From the NCBI RefSeq assembly GCF_050033475.1, contig NZ_CP188319.1:744001-808000 (forward strand): a stretch of 64,000 bases of DNA, in the 5' to 3' direction. A program made the translations under genes and the position numbers. This DNA comes from Cetobacterium sp050033475 (GTDB taxonomy: Bacteria; Fusobacteriota; Fusobacteriia; Fusobacteriales; Fusobacteriaceae). Shown here piece by piece: positions 18,180 through 25,733 of the stretch (position 1 is its first letter; every line of letters starts with the position of its first letter). The notes below the pieces were generated by a model that saw nothing but the letters and a program-made list of their open reading frames with translations, made no database searches and had not been told where the DNA came from.

Positions 18180-20129
18180 ATGGAAAGAAAGACTTTGGCT
18201 ATTATGGCCGCAGGGTTAGGAAGTCGTTTTGGAGGATTGAAGCAAATTGAACCAATAGGACCAAGGGGAGAAATTATAATGGAGTATTCCATTCATGATG
18301 CCATGGCCGCAGGGTTTAATCGTGTTGTTTTCATAATAAAAGAGGAATTAAAGGATACATTTAGAGAGGTTATAGGAAAGAAAATAGAAAGTATAATTGA
18401 TGTGGACTATGTTTTCCAAGAGGTGGATTCTCTTCCAGAGGGAAGAATAAAACCTTGGGGAACAGCCCATGCTATTTTATCCTGTAAGGAAGTTATAAAT
18501 GAGCCCTTTGCAGTTATAAATGCTGATGATTTTTATGGTGGAAGAAGTTTTAAGTTAATAGGAGACTTCTTAGATTCTGATGGGGATCAGAATAGCCACT
18601 GTATGTCGGGATTTACCTTGGAAAGAACTTTAACTGAGAATGGTTCTGTGGCAAGGGGAATATGTAAGGTTGATCAAGAGGGATATTTAGAATCCATTGT
18701 TGAAAGAACAGAGATAAAAAGAGTTGGAAATGAGATACATTATAGGGATGGAGAAAATTGGAATCCAATAGATGGTAAATCCATAGCTTCAATGAATATA
18801 TGGGGATTTAAACCTAGTATATTTAAAAAAATTGAAGAGGAATTTCCAAAATTTCTTAAGAGAAATAAGGATAATTTACAAAAAGCTGAATTTTACCTGC
18901 CCTCTGTGGTAGATACCCTAATAGAGAAAAAAGAGGGAACTATAAGAGTTTTAAAGACTCCAGAACAATGGTATGGGGTAACTTATAGAGAGGACAAGGA
19001 CTTGGTTAAAGCAGCCATCGGTAAAATGAAAAAATATCGTTTAAGAGAATTGTCGGAGAACTTTAATTTAGAAGGAAAATTTTTAAAGGGAAATACTCAT
19101 AATTCAGGACATATTAATGATACCTTTATAATAGAAGTTTTAACTGTTCAAGGGGAAATAAAAAAATATGTTCTTCAAAGAATAAATACAAACATATTTA
19201 AAGAACCAGAAAAACTAATGGAAAATATTCAAAAGGTTACAGAACATATAGGAAGAAAGGTTGAAAAGGTTGGAGGAGATCCCATGAGGGAAACTTTGAA
19301 CCTAGTAAAGACTAAAAATGGTAAAAACTACCATGTGGATGAAGATGGAGACCATTGGAGAGTGTATCATTTTATAGAGGGAGCTAAAACCTACATGAAA
19401 GTTGAAAAGCCAGAGCATATGTACAAAACAGGAAAGGCTTTGGGGATATTTCAAAAACAACTTTCTGATTTTCCTGTGGAAAATCTTCATGAAACCTTAC
19501 CTAATTTCCACAATACAGCCATGAGATTTGATAACTTTAAAAAGTCTGTGGATAATAACTTAGCATCTAGAGTTGATCTAGTAAGGGATGAAATTCAATT
19601 TATTTTATCTAGAGAAAAGGATACTAAAGTTCTTGTGGATATATTAGAGGATGGAGGATTTCCTTTAAGAGTAACACATAATGATACAAAATTTAATAAT
19701 ATAATGATAGATGAAGTTACAGATGAAGGTATAGCTGTTATCGATTTAGATACAGTTATGCCAGGATTATCGTTATATGATTTTGGAGATTCCATGCGTT
19801 CTGGAGCAACAACTGCTTTAGAGGATGAAGTTGATTTAGAAAAAGTAAACTTTTCTATAGAACTTTTTGAGGAGTATACAAGGGGATTCTTAGAAACAGC
19901 AGGGGATACTTTAACAGAAAAGGAACTAGATTACTTAGCATTTTCAGCGAAGGTTATCACACTGGAACAAGCTATGAGATTTCTAGGAGACTACTTAGAT
20001 GGGGATATATATTATAAAATAACTAGAGAAAATCATAATTTAGATAGAGCTAGAAATCAAATTAAGCTTGTGAAGGATATGGAAGCCAATATGGAGAAAA
20101 TGAAGGAGATAGTCCAGAAATACAGATAG
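18180..20129 (+). CDS. Fused sugar nucleotidyltransferase and NahK-like sugar-1-kinase
   Basis: The 649-residue protein joins two enzymes. Residues 1-285 form a nucleotidyltransferase: AAGLGSRFGGLKQ near 10-22 is the NTP loop and VINADDFYGG near 118 the metal site. Residues about 290-649 form an aminoglycoside-phosphotransferase-fold kinase resembling N-acetylhexosamine 1-kinase (NahK): GNTHNSGHINDTF near 302, catalytic THNDTKFNN near 499 and metal-binding VIDLDTVMPG near 520. Together they could phosphorylate a free sugar at C1 and activate it to a nucleotide sugar. N-acetylhexosamine is the likely substrate from the kinase half, but this is inference. ATG 18180 follows GTGGGGG; an in-frame GTG at 18168 overlaps that site. 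Confidence 0.8.
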   Translation: MERKTLAIMAAGLGSRFGGLKQIEPIGPRGEIIMEYSIHDAMAAGFNRVVFIIKEELKDTFREVIGKKIESIIDVDYVFQEVDSLPEGRIKPWGTAHAILSCKEVINEPFAVINADDFYGGRSFKLIGDFLDSDGDQNSHCMSGFTLERTLTENGSVARGICKVDQEGYLESIVERTEIKRVGNEIHYRDGENWNPIDGKSIASMNIWGFKPSIFKKIEEEFPKFLKRNKDNLQKAEFYLPSVVDTLIEKKEGTIRVLKTPEQWYGVTYREDKDLVKAAIGKMKKYRLRELSENFNLEGKFLKGNTHNSGHINDTFIIEVLTVQGEIKKYVLQRINTNIFKEPEKLMENIQKVTEHIGRKVEKVGGDPMRETLNLVKTKNGKNYHVDEDGDHWRVYHFIEGAKTYMKVEKPEHMYKTGKALGIFQKQLSDFPVENLHETLPNFHNTAMRFDNFKKSVDNNLASRVDLVRDEIQFILSREKDTKVLVDILEDGGFPLRVTHNDTKFNNIMIDEVTDEGIAVIDLDTVMPGLSLYDFGDSMRSGATTALEDEVDLEKVNFSIELFEEYTRGFLETAGDTLTEKELDYLAFSAKVITLEQAMRFLGDYLDGDIYYKITRENHNLDRARNQIKLVKDMEANMEKMKEIVQKYR

Positions 20130-20143
20130 AAGATGGTGATATT

Positions 20144-20992
20144 TTGGCATTCATAAAAAATTTATTTAGCAAATTGGCAAGGAAAAAAAGCCAGGAAGAT
20201 ATAGAGGAGACAGAATTAGAAAAAGATTCTCTATTAAAGGGAGGTTGCAATTGTAATAATTGTAACAATGATGAGAAGGAAAAAAATCCTAAGACTCTAT
20301 GCATTCACATAGATCCTCTTCCCTGTGAACCTAATCCTTTTTTTCAATGTAAGGAAGAGTTTACAAAATTCTTTACAGAATTTGAAAGTAAAATAACTAC
20401 AATTTATAGATACTACAATATGAATAATATTTTTTTAAAGGAGTATCTGAGCAAATCTAAGGAAGCCTTACAGGCTTCTAGAGAAAATAGAGATGAAAAT
20501 TTTCAAAGATATAGCAGTTGTTATTTTATAAATAATAACTCCTTTAAGGATATTCATTATATGAGTACTCTAATGAATGTTTATATGTCCTTTGAGACTT
20601 TATTAAAGAGCCTTTCTAAGGATGTGGCCTATGACAGTAATAAAAGCATAGAGGATGTTCAAGATAGTAAGAATATACCCTATTTAAATGGTTATATGAC
20701 ATTTCTAGAGGAAGCCTTCAATAATAGAGGGTTATTCACAGGTAGAGAAAATGAATTTGTAAATATAATTAGAAAAATTAGAAATGACTATATTCACGAT
20801 TCTCAAACTGAGATTCCCGAGGGAATGGAAAGAGATATAGTAAAGCTCTTTAACCTTAGGGAAGGAAAGCGTATTACAGTGGATGATATGCTTATAAATA
20901 ATACCTTTGAGATATTTGGACAGATTGCAACTAAATTGGAAAAAGCCTATTGGGCATATAAAAAGAACTATCTAAAAACAGTGATAAAGTAG
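20144..20992 (+). CDS. Cys-rich protein with possible HEPN-type motif, unknown function
   Basis: I do not recognise this 282-residue protein. The N-terminal 70 residues are charged and Cys-rich (GGCNCNNCNN near 33-42, CIHIDPLPCEPN near 53), which could bind metal. Residues 75-280 look wholly helical. RNDYIH at residues 213-218 fits the R-polar-x3-H form of the HEPN RNase motif, preceded by EFVNIIRKI, and YMSFETLLKSL upstream resembles the first conserved HEPN helix. The start is TTG at 20144 with a weak site (GGTGAT), 14 bases after the kinase fusion, and a strong terminator follows. There is no nucleotidyltransferase antitoxin beside it. The motif is short, so chance is possible. Confidence 0.5.
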   Translation: MAFIKNLFSKLARKKSQEDIEETELEKDSLLKGGCNCNNCNNDEKEKNPKTLCIHIDPLPCEPNPFFQCKEEFTKFFTEFESKITTIYRYYNMNNIFLKEYLSKSKEALQASRENRDENFQRYSSCYFINNNSFKDIHYMSTLMNVYMSFETLLKSLSKDVAYDSNKSIEDVQDSKNIPYLNGYMTFLEEAFNNRGLFTGRENEFVNIIRKIRNDYIHDSQTEIPEGMERDIVKLFNLREGKRITVDDMLINNTFEIFGQIATKLEKAYWAYKKNYLKTVIK

Positions 20993-20993
20993 A

Positions 20994-21023
20994 TAAGATG
21001 GCTTAGGCCATCTTATTTTTTTT
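20994..21023 (+). terminator. Rho-independent terminator
   Basis: AAGATGGC (20995-21002) and GCCATCTT (21007-21014) pair perfectly around the loop TTAG, followed by ATTTTTTTTT. It ends the transcription unit containing the polysaccharide and kinase genes. Confidence 0.92.
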
Positions 21024-21062
21024 TGAAAAATAAGCTATAATTATAGAAAAAGGGGGGATAAA

Positions 21063-21902
21063 ATGTTGATAATAGTAAGAGGTGCTGGTGATATTGCTAC
21101 AGGCACCATTCATCGTCTACACAGATGTGGTTTTAAAGTTATGGCATTGGAAAGTAAAAGTCCATCTTCCATAAGAAGGGAAGTATCCTTTTCCGAGGCA
21201 ATCTATGAAGGGGTAACCTTGGTAGAAGGTGTGGTAGGAAGAAGAGTTACAAACTATGAGGAAATAAAAAGAGCCTTTGAATATGGAGAAGTACCAATAA
21301 TGGAAGATGCTCATGGAATATGGATAGATAAATTAAAACCAGAAGTGGTTGTAGATGCTATTTTAGCGAAAATAAATGTAGGAACAAATAGAAATATGGC
21401 AGAGATAACCATAGGACTTGGCCCTGGATTTGTTGCAGGAAGAGATGTGGATGCAGTAATAGAAACCATGAGAGGCCACAATTTAGGAAAAATTATTTAT
21501 AGTGGAAAAGCCCAGGCTAATACAGGGGTTCCTGGGACAATAGGTGGATTTTCCAAGGAAAGAGTAATTTATTCAGAATATTCAGGAATATTCCAAGGAG
21601 ACCGTAGAATAGGAGATATTGTTTCTAAGGGAGAAGTAATAGGAAATATAGGTGATAAGGAAATAGTTTCAACCATAGATGGAGTCCTAAGGGGAATAAT
21701 TAGAGATGGCCATGTGGTAAAAAAGGGATTAAAAATAGCAGATATAGATCCAAGATTGGAAGAGGTTAATAATTGTTATACAATATCAGATAAGGCCAGA
21801 GCCATAGGAGGTTCTGTTTTAGAAGTTATTTTATCTATTATGACTAGTAGGGGGAAAGATTTTGGAAAGGAATATATTAGAGAGATTAACTGGGGAAATT
21901 AA
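21063..21902 (+). CDS. yqeB: EF2563 family selenium-dependent molybdenum hydroxylase maturation protein
   Basis: The 279-residue protein starts IIVRGAGDIATGTIHRLHRCGFKVMALE and contains GLGPGFVAGRDVDAVIETMRGH and GKAQANTGVPG, the signature of the EF2563/YqeB family. Known family members co-occur with selenium-dependent molybdenum hydroxylases and with SelD; the biochemical step is not established. TATAAT at 21036-21041 may be its -10, though no good -35 is present. The 3-prime end overlaps xdhC by 41 bases. No molybdenum hydroxylase structural gene lies in the window, so the target must be elsewhere. Confidence 0.85.
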   Translation: MLIIVRGAGDIATGTIHRLHRCGFKVMALESKSPSSIRREVSFSEAIYEGVTLVEGVVGRRVTNYEEIKRAFEYGEVPIMEDAHGIWIDKLKPEVVVDAILAKINVGTNRNMAEITIGLGPGFVAGRDVDAVIETMRGHNLGKIIYSGKAQANTGVPGTIGGFSKERVIYSEYSGIFQGDRRIGDIVSKGEVIGNIGDKEIVSTIDGVLRGIIRDGHVVKKGLKIADIDPRLEEVNNCYTISDKARAIGGSVLEVILSIMTSRGKDFGKEYIREINWGN

Positions 21903-22638
21903 TAGAGGTAATTCAGGAGCTCTTGTAACAATAACAGAAACTTCGGGATCAGTCCCAAGAAGAGCAGGGGCTGTAATGGCTGTTTTTGCCAATGATTTTC
22001 AAGGAACCATTGGAGGAGGGAAAATCGAATTTGAAGTTATTAATATAGCTAGAAGAGCCTTAGAAACAGGAAAAAGTCAGGAGTTTTCATATAAATTACT
22101 TCCAGAGGAATCTCTTGGAATGAGTTGTGGAGGTTCTGTAAAGGGGTTTATAAAGATATTTAAACCTAAACCTAAACTATTAATAGCTGGGGGTGGACAT
22201 ATAGGTAGTGCAATAAATTATATTTCTAAAATATTAAACTTTGATGTTACTCTTGTGGATGATAGGGAGGAATTAAAGGATGAATATGAGAATATAATTG
22301 TTGGAAACTATGGGGAAATTTTAAAGGATTACCCTGTGGATTCAAGCACCTATTGTGTTATTGTAACTAAGGGTCATAGAACTGATGATGAGGTTTTAAG
22401 AGCCTTAGTTGGAAGAGGAGCTAAATATATAGGGCTTATAGGAAGTAGAAAGAAGAGTAAAGGAATAATAGATGGACTTCTTCAAGATGGTTTTTCAAGG
22501 GAGGAAGTGGAAAAAATATATACCCCTGTGGGAATAAATATATCCGATGGAACCCCTGAAGAAATTGCCTTGGAGATTTTATCTGAGATATTAAAAATAA
22601 AAAATAATGGAACTTTGGTCCATAGGAGGGATATGTAG
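21862..22638 (+). CDS. xdhC: XdhC/CoxI family molybdenum hydroxylase maturation protein
   Basis: The 258-residue protein has the two-part XdhC layout. The N-terminal domain carries GALVTITETSGSVPRRAGAV and SLGMSCGGSVKGFIK, with the conserved Cys; the C-terminal Rossmann domain carries LLIAGGGHIGSAI, VTLVDDREE and the ending YTPVGINISDGTPEEIALEI. XdhC inserts a sulfurated molybdenum cofactor into xanthine dehydrogenase-type enzymes. The TTG at 21862 lies behind GGGGGAAAG inside yqeB, and the stop shares one base with moaC, so the three genes are tightly coupled. Confidence 0.88.
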   Translation: MERNILERLTGEINRGNSGALVTITETSGSVPRRAGAVMAVFANDFQGTIGGGKIEFEVINIARRALETGKSQEFSYKLLPEESLGMSCGGSVKGFIKIFKPKPKLLIAGGGHIGSAINYISKILNFDVTLVDDREELKDEYENIIVGNYGEILKDYPVDSSTYCVIVTKGHRTDDEVLRALVGRGAKYIGLIGSRKKSKGIIDGLLQDGFSREEVEKIYTPVGINISDGTPEEIALEILSEILKIKNNGTLVHRRDM

Positions 22639-23105
22639 TGTTAACTCATTTTAACAAGGATGGGAAGGCTCATATGGTGGATGTAACTGAAAAAAACTCC
22701 ACAGAGAGAGTAGCAGTAGCAGTAGGTAAAATAAAAATGTCTAAAGAAACTTTTGAAACTGTAGCAGCAGGTACAGCGAAAAAGGGAGATGTTTTAGGAG
22801 TGGCAAGAGTTGCTGGAATTATGGCAGCAAAAAGAACAGGGGATTTAATTCCCATGTGTCATCCTTTATTTTTAACAGGAGTAAATATAGATTTTACAAT
22901 GGATTCCAAGGAAAATACTATAATATGTCATGCCAAGGTAAAAACCTATGGTCAAACAGGGGTTGAAATGGAGGCCTTAACAGCCCTATCTACATCTCTA
23001 TTGACAATATATGATATGTGTAAGGCAATGGATAAGAGAATGACAATATTAGATATGCATTTGGAAAGTAAATCTGGAGGAAAATCTGGAGATTTTAAAT
23101 ATTAA
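22638..23105 (+). CDS. moaC: Cyclic pyranopterin monophosphate synthase
   Basis: The 155-residue protein makes cyclic pyranopterin monophosphate in molybdenum cofactor synthesis, after MoaA. Family motifs are complete: HMVDVTEK near 12, GDLIPMCHPL near 70, VKTYGQTGVEMEALTA near 110 and YDMCKAMDKRMTI near 130. The GTG start overlaps the xdhC stop by one base. Standing with xdhC and yqeB, it implies that the cell builds the cofactor for a molybdenum hydroxylase; moaA, moaB and others are not in the window. Confidence 0.95.
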   Translation: MLTHFNKDGKAHMVDVTEKNSTERVAVAVGKIKMSKETFETVAAGTAKKGDVLGVARVAGIMAAKRTGDLIPMCHPLFLTGVNIDFTMDSKENTIICHAKVKTYGQTGVEMEALTALSTSLLTIYDMCKAMDKRMTILDMHLESKSGGKSGDFKY

Positions 23106-23135
23106 AAGGGAGCCAAATAAATTAGCTCCCTTTTT
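23104..23135 (+). terminator. Terminator after moaC, possibly bidirectional
   Basis: GGGAGC (23108-23113) and GCTCCC (23125-23130) pair, flanked by AAAA on one side and TTTTTTT on the other. It sits between two convergent genes and could stop transcription from both sides. Confidence 0.85.
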
Positions 23136-24470
23136 TTAATTATTTTCTTCGTCTCTATTTTCTAATTTTTTCATCATTTGATACATTTCTTTATGTCTTT
23201 CTAAGTACTTCAATCTACCCTTTTGATGTCTCTCTCTGACAGTATTGATAATAGGAAGTAAAAATCCAGCTACAATACCTGCGGAGAATCCATTATTATA
23301 AAGATTTAGTCCTCCGTGGATAATACCAATACTCTGTACTACGGCAAAGTGCATCCATCCAGCTACAACTCCCCAGAAGGAACCATAGACACCGGCAATA
23401 GGTGCTAGAGATGTTCCAAATAATCCTGAAAGAGCTATTACAAATCCATCATTGGTAGAACCAAAGTGTGCAATATATACTCCTACAAGTATAGGAACAG
23501 TATTAAAAATATGTTTTCCATAGGCAGAGAATCCAACAATAGTTAAGATTCCTGCTAAAAGAGGACCATTTAATGTTTCTCCTAAGAAGATAGGATAACA
23601 CATGGCAACAAAGCCCATGATTCCCATATTTATAAAAGTTAAACCATAACCATACTTTACAACAAAATCTGATTTTAATCCCGTATCCTTTAAAAGAGTT
23701 CTATATCCCTTAAAGGATTTATCATTGATATAGTATCCCACAGCAATTAAAAGTAGGAAGGTTCCAGAACAGATTAACTTTAAGGCTAAATCATATTCTG
23801 TAGAGATTATTCTTTGAGGTTTTATATTGAATTTATATAACTTCATAATAGAAGCAAGAACAGCTCCTAAAATTCCACCAGTAAATCCTAAGTTGTATAA
23901 ATTGAATCCTTCATGGAATCCAGCCATTTTTTTAGCAATAGGAGTTACAATGAAACCAATAATTCCTCCAAGAACAATGGCATTGATATAGGATAAATCA
24001 TTAAATCTATCTACACTGAAGGCCACTTCACTTATAAAAGGTGCTAAGGCACTTGTGAAGCAAATAGTAACAATTATTTCTTTAAAGTTTATTCCTTCAT
24101 ATTTGGCATAGAGTATCCCTCCTACATATATAGGTAAGATATTTAAAATATTTTTACCAAAGAAAGAAAAGCCAAATACTGTAAAAAATGAAGCAAGAAC
24201 AATTCCAGTTATTTCAACCTTTAAAATTTTCATCAATGAAAAATTAAATAAAAATATTAAAAAGGCATTTAGAAACGTGGCTCCAATACCACCTACTACT
24301 AAAAAGTCTGTAATTAAAACTGTAGGTGAAGTTAAAATTTTTACAAATCCTTTAAATACATTTTCATGTCTTGCCATTACAATCATAATAAAGAATGCTA
24401 CTAAGGCTCCAATTAGAGCACCTGTAAGTAACTTTATTTTTAAAGAACGTCTTCCTTTAAAATTATCCAA
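23136..24470 (-). CDS. DUF1576 family membrane protein
   Basis: The 444-residue protein has ten or more membrane segments and no soluble domain except a charged C-terminal tail (RHKEMYQMMKKLENRDEENN). It matches my recollection of the DUF1576 family, whose function is not known; a transporter role is plausible. The two halves are related: GFHEGFNLYNLGFTGGILG in the first half and GIIHGGLNLYNNGFSAGIVAG in the second, with FGFSFFGKNILNILPIYVG echoed by VGFSAYGKHIFNTVPILVG. This suggests an internal duplication with inverted or parallel topology. The start is TTG behind GGGGAG. A possible promoter lies at 24506-24534 on the - strand. Confidence 0.75.
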   Translation of the reverse strand: MDNFKGRRSLKIKLLTGALIGALVAFFIMIVMARHENVFKGFVKILTSPTVLITDFLVVGGIGATFLNAFLIFLFNFSLMKILKVEITGIVLASFFTVFGFSFFGKNILNILPIYVGGILYAKYEGINFKEIIVTICFTSALAPFISEVAFSVDRFNDLSYINAIVLGGIIGFIVTPIAKKMAGFHEGFNLYNLGFTGGILGAVLASIMKLYKFNIKPQRIISTEYDLALKLICSGTFLLLIAVGYYINDKSFKGYRTLLKDTGLKSDFVVKYGYGLTFINMGIMGFVAMCYPIFLGETLNGPLLAGILTIVGFSAYGKHIFNTVPILVGVYIAHFGSTNDGFVIALSGLFGTSLAPIAGVYGSFWGVVAGWMHFAVVQSIGIIHGGLNLYNNGFSAGIVAGFLLPIINTVRERHQKGRLKYLERHKEMYQMMKKLENRDEENN

Positions 24471-24505
24471 TATGCATCTCCCCTTTGTATTTTGTATACA
24501 ATAAA

Positions 24506-24534
24506 ATTTTATTATTTTTTATGTGAAAAATCAA
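24506..24534 (-). promoter_or_regulatory. Possible promoter of the DUF1576 gene
   Basis: On the - strand TTGATT (24529-24534) is followed 17 bases later by TAAAAT (24506-24511), about 35 bases before the start codon. The region is very A+T rich, so chance matches are likely. Confidence 0.45.
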
Positions 24535-24592
24535 GATTTTCAAGGGAAAATATATGTATAAAAAAAAACTTTTAAAAAAATAAAAAAAATTG

Positions 24593-24621
24593 TTGACGTA
24601 AATTATTATTTATGATATCAT
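24593..24621 (+). promoter_or_regulatory. Promoter of the eleven-tRNA operon
   Basis: TTGACG (24593-24598), a 17-base spacer and TATCAT (24616-24621) form a strong sigma-70-type promoter. A run of A broken by one T directly upstream resembles an UP element and recurs at the rRNA and second tRNA promoters. The 65-base leader contains two small hairpins (GTCC...GGAC and AGCG-AAA-CGCT) and a GGCATG that can pair with CATGCC at the tRNA-Leu 5-prime end. Confidence 0.85.
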
Positions 24622-24692
24622 TATTAATGTCCGCGAGAGAGGACAGCGAAACGCTGACTGAATCGCAAGGCATGGTGAACAAATGTGAACAT

Positions 24693-24780
24693 GCCTGGGT
24701 GGCGGAATAGGTAGACGCACAGGACTTAAAATCCTGTGGTGATTTTCACCGTGCGGGTTCGATTCCCGCCCCAGGCACCA
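24693..24780 (+). tRNA. tRNA-Leu (TAA)
   Basis: Acceptor GCCTGGG pairs with CCCAGGC before an encoded ACCA; the anticodon loop CTTAAAA holds TAA. The long variable arm (GGTGATTTTCACC) is typical of leucine tRNA. It is the first tRNA of the operon. Confidence 0.95.
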
Positions 24781-24788
24781 CTTAATAT

Positions 24789-24864
24789 CGCGGGGTAGAG
24801 CAGCTGGCAGCTCGTCGGGCTCATAACCCGAAGGTCGTTGGTTCGAATCCAGCCCCCGCCACCA
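24789..24864 (+). tRNA. Initiator tRNA-fMet (CAT)
   Basis: The anticodon loop CTCATAA is flanked by three consecutive G-C pairs (GGG/CCC), the hallmark of initiator tRNA. The acceptor CGCGGGG pairs with CCCCGC, leaving the first position unpaired as required for formylation; here the mismatch is C1 with C72 rather than the usual C1 with A72. CCA is encoded. Confidence 0.93.
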
Positions 24865-24885
24865 AAACAACTTAATAAATCATAT

Positions 24886-24961
<76 letters not shown>

Positions 24962-24966
24962 AAAAT

Positions 24967-25042
24967 GCGTCATTAGCTCAGATGGTAGAGCACACGACTT
25001 TTAATCGTGTTGTCACTGGTTCGAGCCCAGTATGACGCACCA
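24967..25042 (+). tRNA. tRNA-Lys (TTT)
   Basis: Acceptor GCGTCAT pairs with ATGACGC before ACCA; the anticodon loop is CTTTTAA. Only 5 bases separate it from tRNA-Gly. Confidence 0.95.
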
Positions 25043-25047
25043 AACAT

Positions 25048-25124
<77 letters not shown>

Positions 25125-25138
25125 TTAAATTAACCAAC

Positions 25139-25215
25139 GGATCCATAGCTCAGTTGGTTAGAGCACTCGGCTCATAACCGAGTGGTCGCTGGTTCGACTC
25201 CAGCTGGATCCACCA
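25139..25215 (+). tRNA. tRNA-Met elongator or tRNA-Ile2 (CAT)
   Basis: Acceptor GGATCCA pairs with TGGATCC before ACCA; the anticodon loop is CTCATAA. It lacks the three G-C pairs of an initiator. A CAT tRNA may be elongator methionine or the lysidine-modified isoleucine tRNA; sequence alone does not settle which. Confidence 0.88.
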
Positions 25216-25223
25216 TCTTACCT

Positions 25224-25298
25224 GCCCCGTTCGTTCAGTGGTTAGGACAATAGATTTTCACTCTATAAACAGGGGTTCGATTCCCCTACGGGGTACCA
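25224..25298 (+). tRNA. tRNA-Glu (TTC)
   Basis: Acceptor GCCCCGT pairs with ACGGGGT (one G-T pair at the end) before ACCA; the anticodon loop TTTTCAC holds TTC. Confidence 0.94.
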
Positions 25299-25307
25299 TT
25301 ATAATAT

Positions 25308-25391
25308 GGAAGGCTACCCTAACTGGTAAGGAACCGGTCTTGAAAACCGGCGTCGCAAGACTTCAGAGTTCGAGTCTCTGGCCTTCCGCCA
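25308..25391 (+). tRNA. tRNA-Ser (TGA)
   Basis: Acceptor GGAAGGC pairs with GCCTTCC before GCCA; the anticodon loop CTTGAAA holds TGA. The 84-base length includes a variable arm (CGTCGCAAGACTT), as expected for serine. Confidence 0.92.
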
Positions 25392-25426
25392 TGGACCAAA
25401 CCTGGTGAAGAAAAATAATAATAGTT

Positions 25427-25502
25427 GCTTCGATAGCTCAGTCGGTAGAGCAGGGGACTGAAAATCCCCGTGTCGGTGGTTCGATTCCGCCTCGAAGCAC
25501 CA
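25427..25502 (+). tRNA. tRNA-Phe (GAA)
   Basis: Acceptor GCTTCGA pairs with TCGAAGC before ACCA; the anticodon loop is CTGAAAA. An identical copy lies at 58048-58123. Confidence 0.95.
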
Positions 25503-25507
25503 CTAAT

Positions 25508-25583
25508 GGAAGCATAGCTCAGTTGGGAGAGCACCTGCCTTACAAGCAGGGGGTCACAGGTTCAAGTCCTGTTGTTTCCACCA
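25508..25583 (+). tRNA. tRNA-Val (TAC)
   Basis: Acceptor GGAAGCA pairs with TGTTTCC (with one G-T pair) before ACCA; the anticodon loop is CTTACAA. An identical copy lies at 57882-57957. Confidence 0.95.
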
Positions 25584-25588
25584 TTAAT

Positions 25589-25665
25589 GGGGGTGTAGCT
25601 CAGTTGGTCAGAGCGCATGCCTGTCACGCATGAGGTCGCGAGTTCGAGACTCGTCACTCCCGCCA
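25589..25665 (+). tRNA. tRNA-Asp (GTC)
   Basis: Acceptor GGGGGTG pairs with CACTCCC (one G-T pair) before GCCA; the anticodon loop is CTGTCAC. An identical copy lies at 57963-58039. Confidence 0.95.
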
Positions 25666-25680
25666 TTATTTGAAATTTTA

Positions 25681-25708
25681 AGATATACGAAAGTATATCT
25701 TTTTTTTT
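25681..25708 (+). terminator. Terminator of the eleven-tRNA operon
   Basis: AGATATAC (25681-25688) and GTATATCT (25693-25700) pair around a GAAA tetraloop, followed by eight or more T. Confidence 0.93.
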
Positions 25709-25733
25709 ATATTTTTTTCATCAGGGGGTATTG

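Noticed and set aside
25308..25391. Selenocysteine tRNA suggested by a long-arm tRNA near selenium-related genes
   Set aside because: The anticodon is TGA, not TCA, and the acceptor stem has seven pairs; it is tRNA-Ser.
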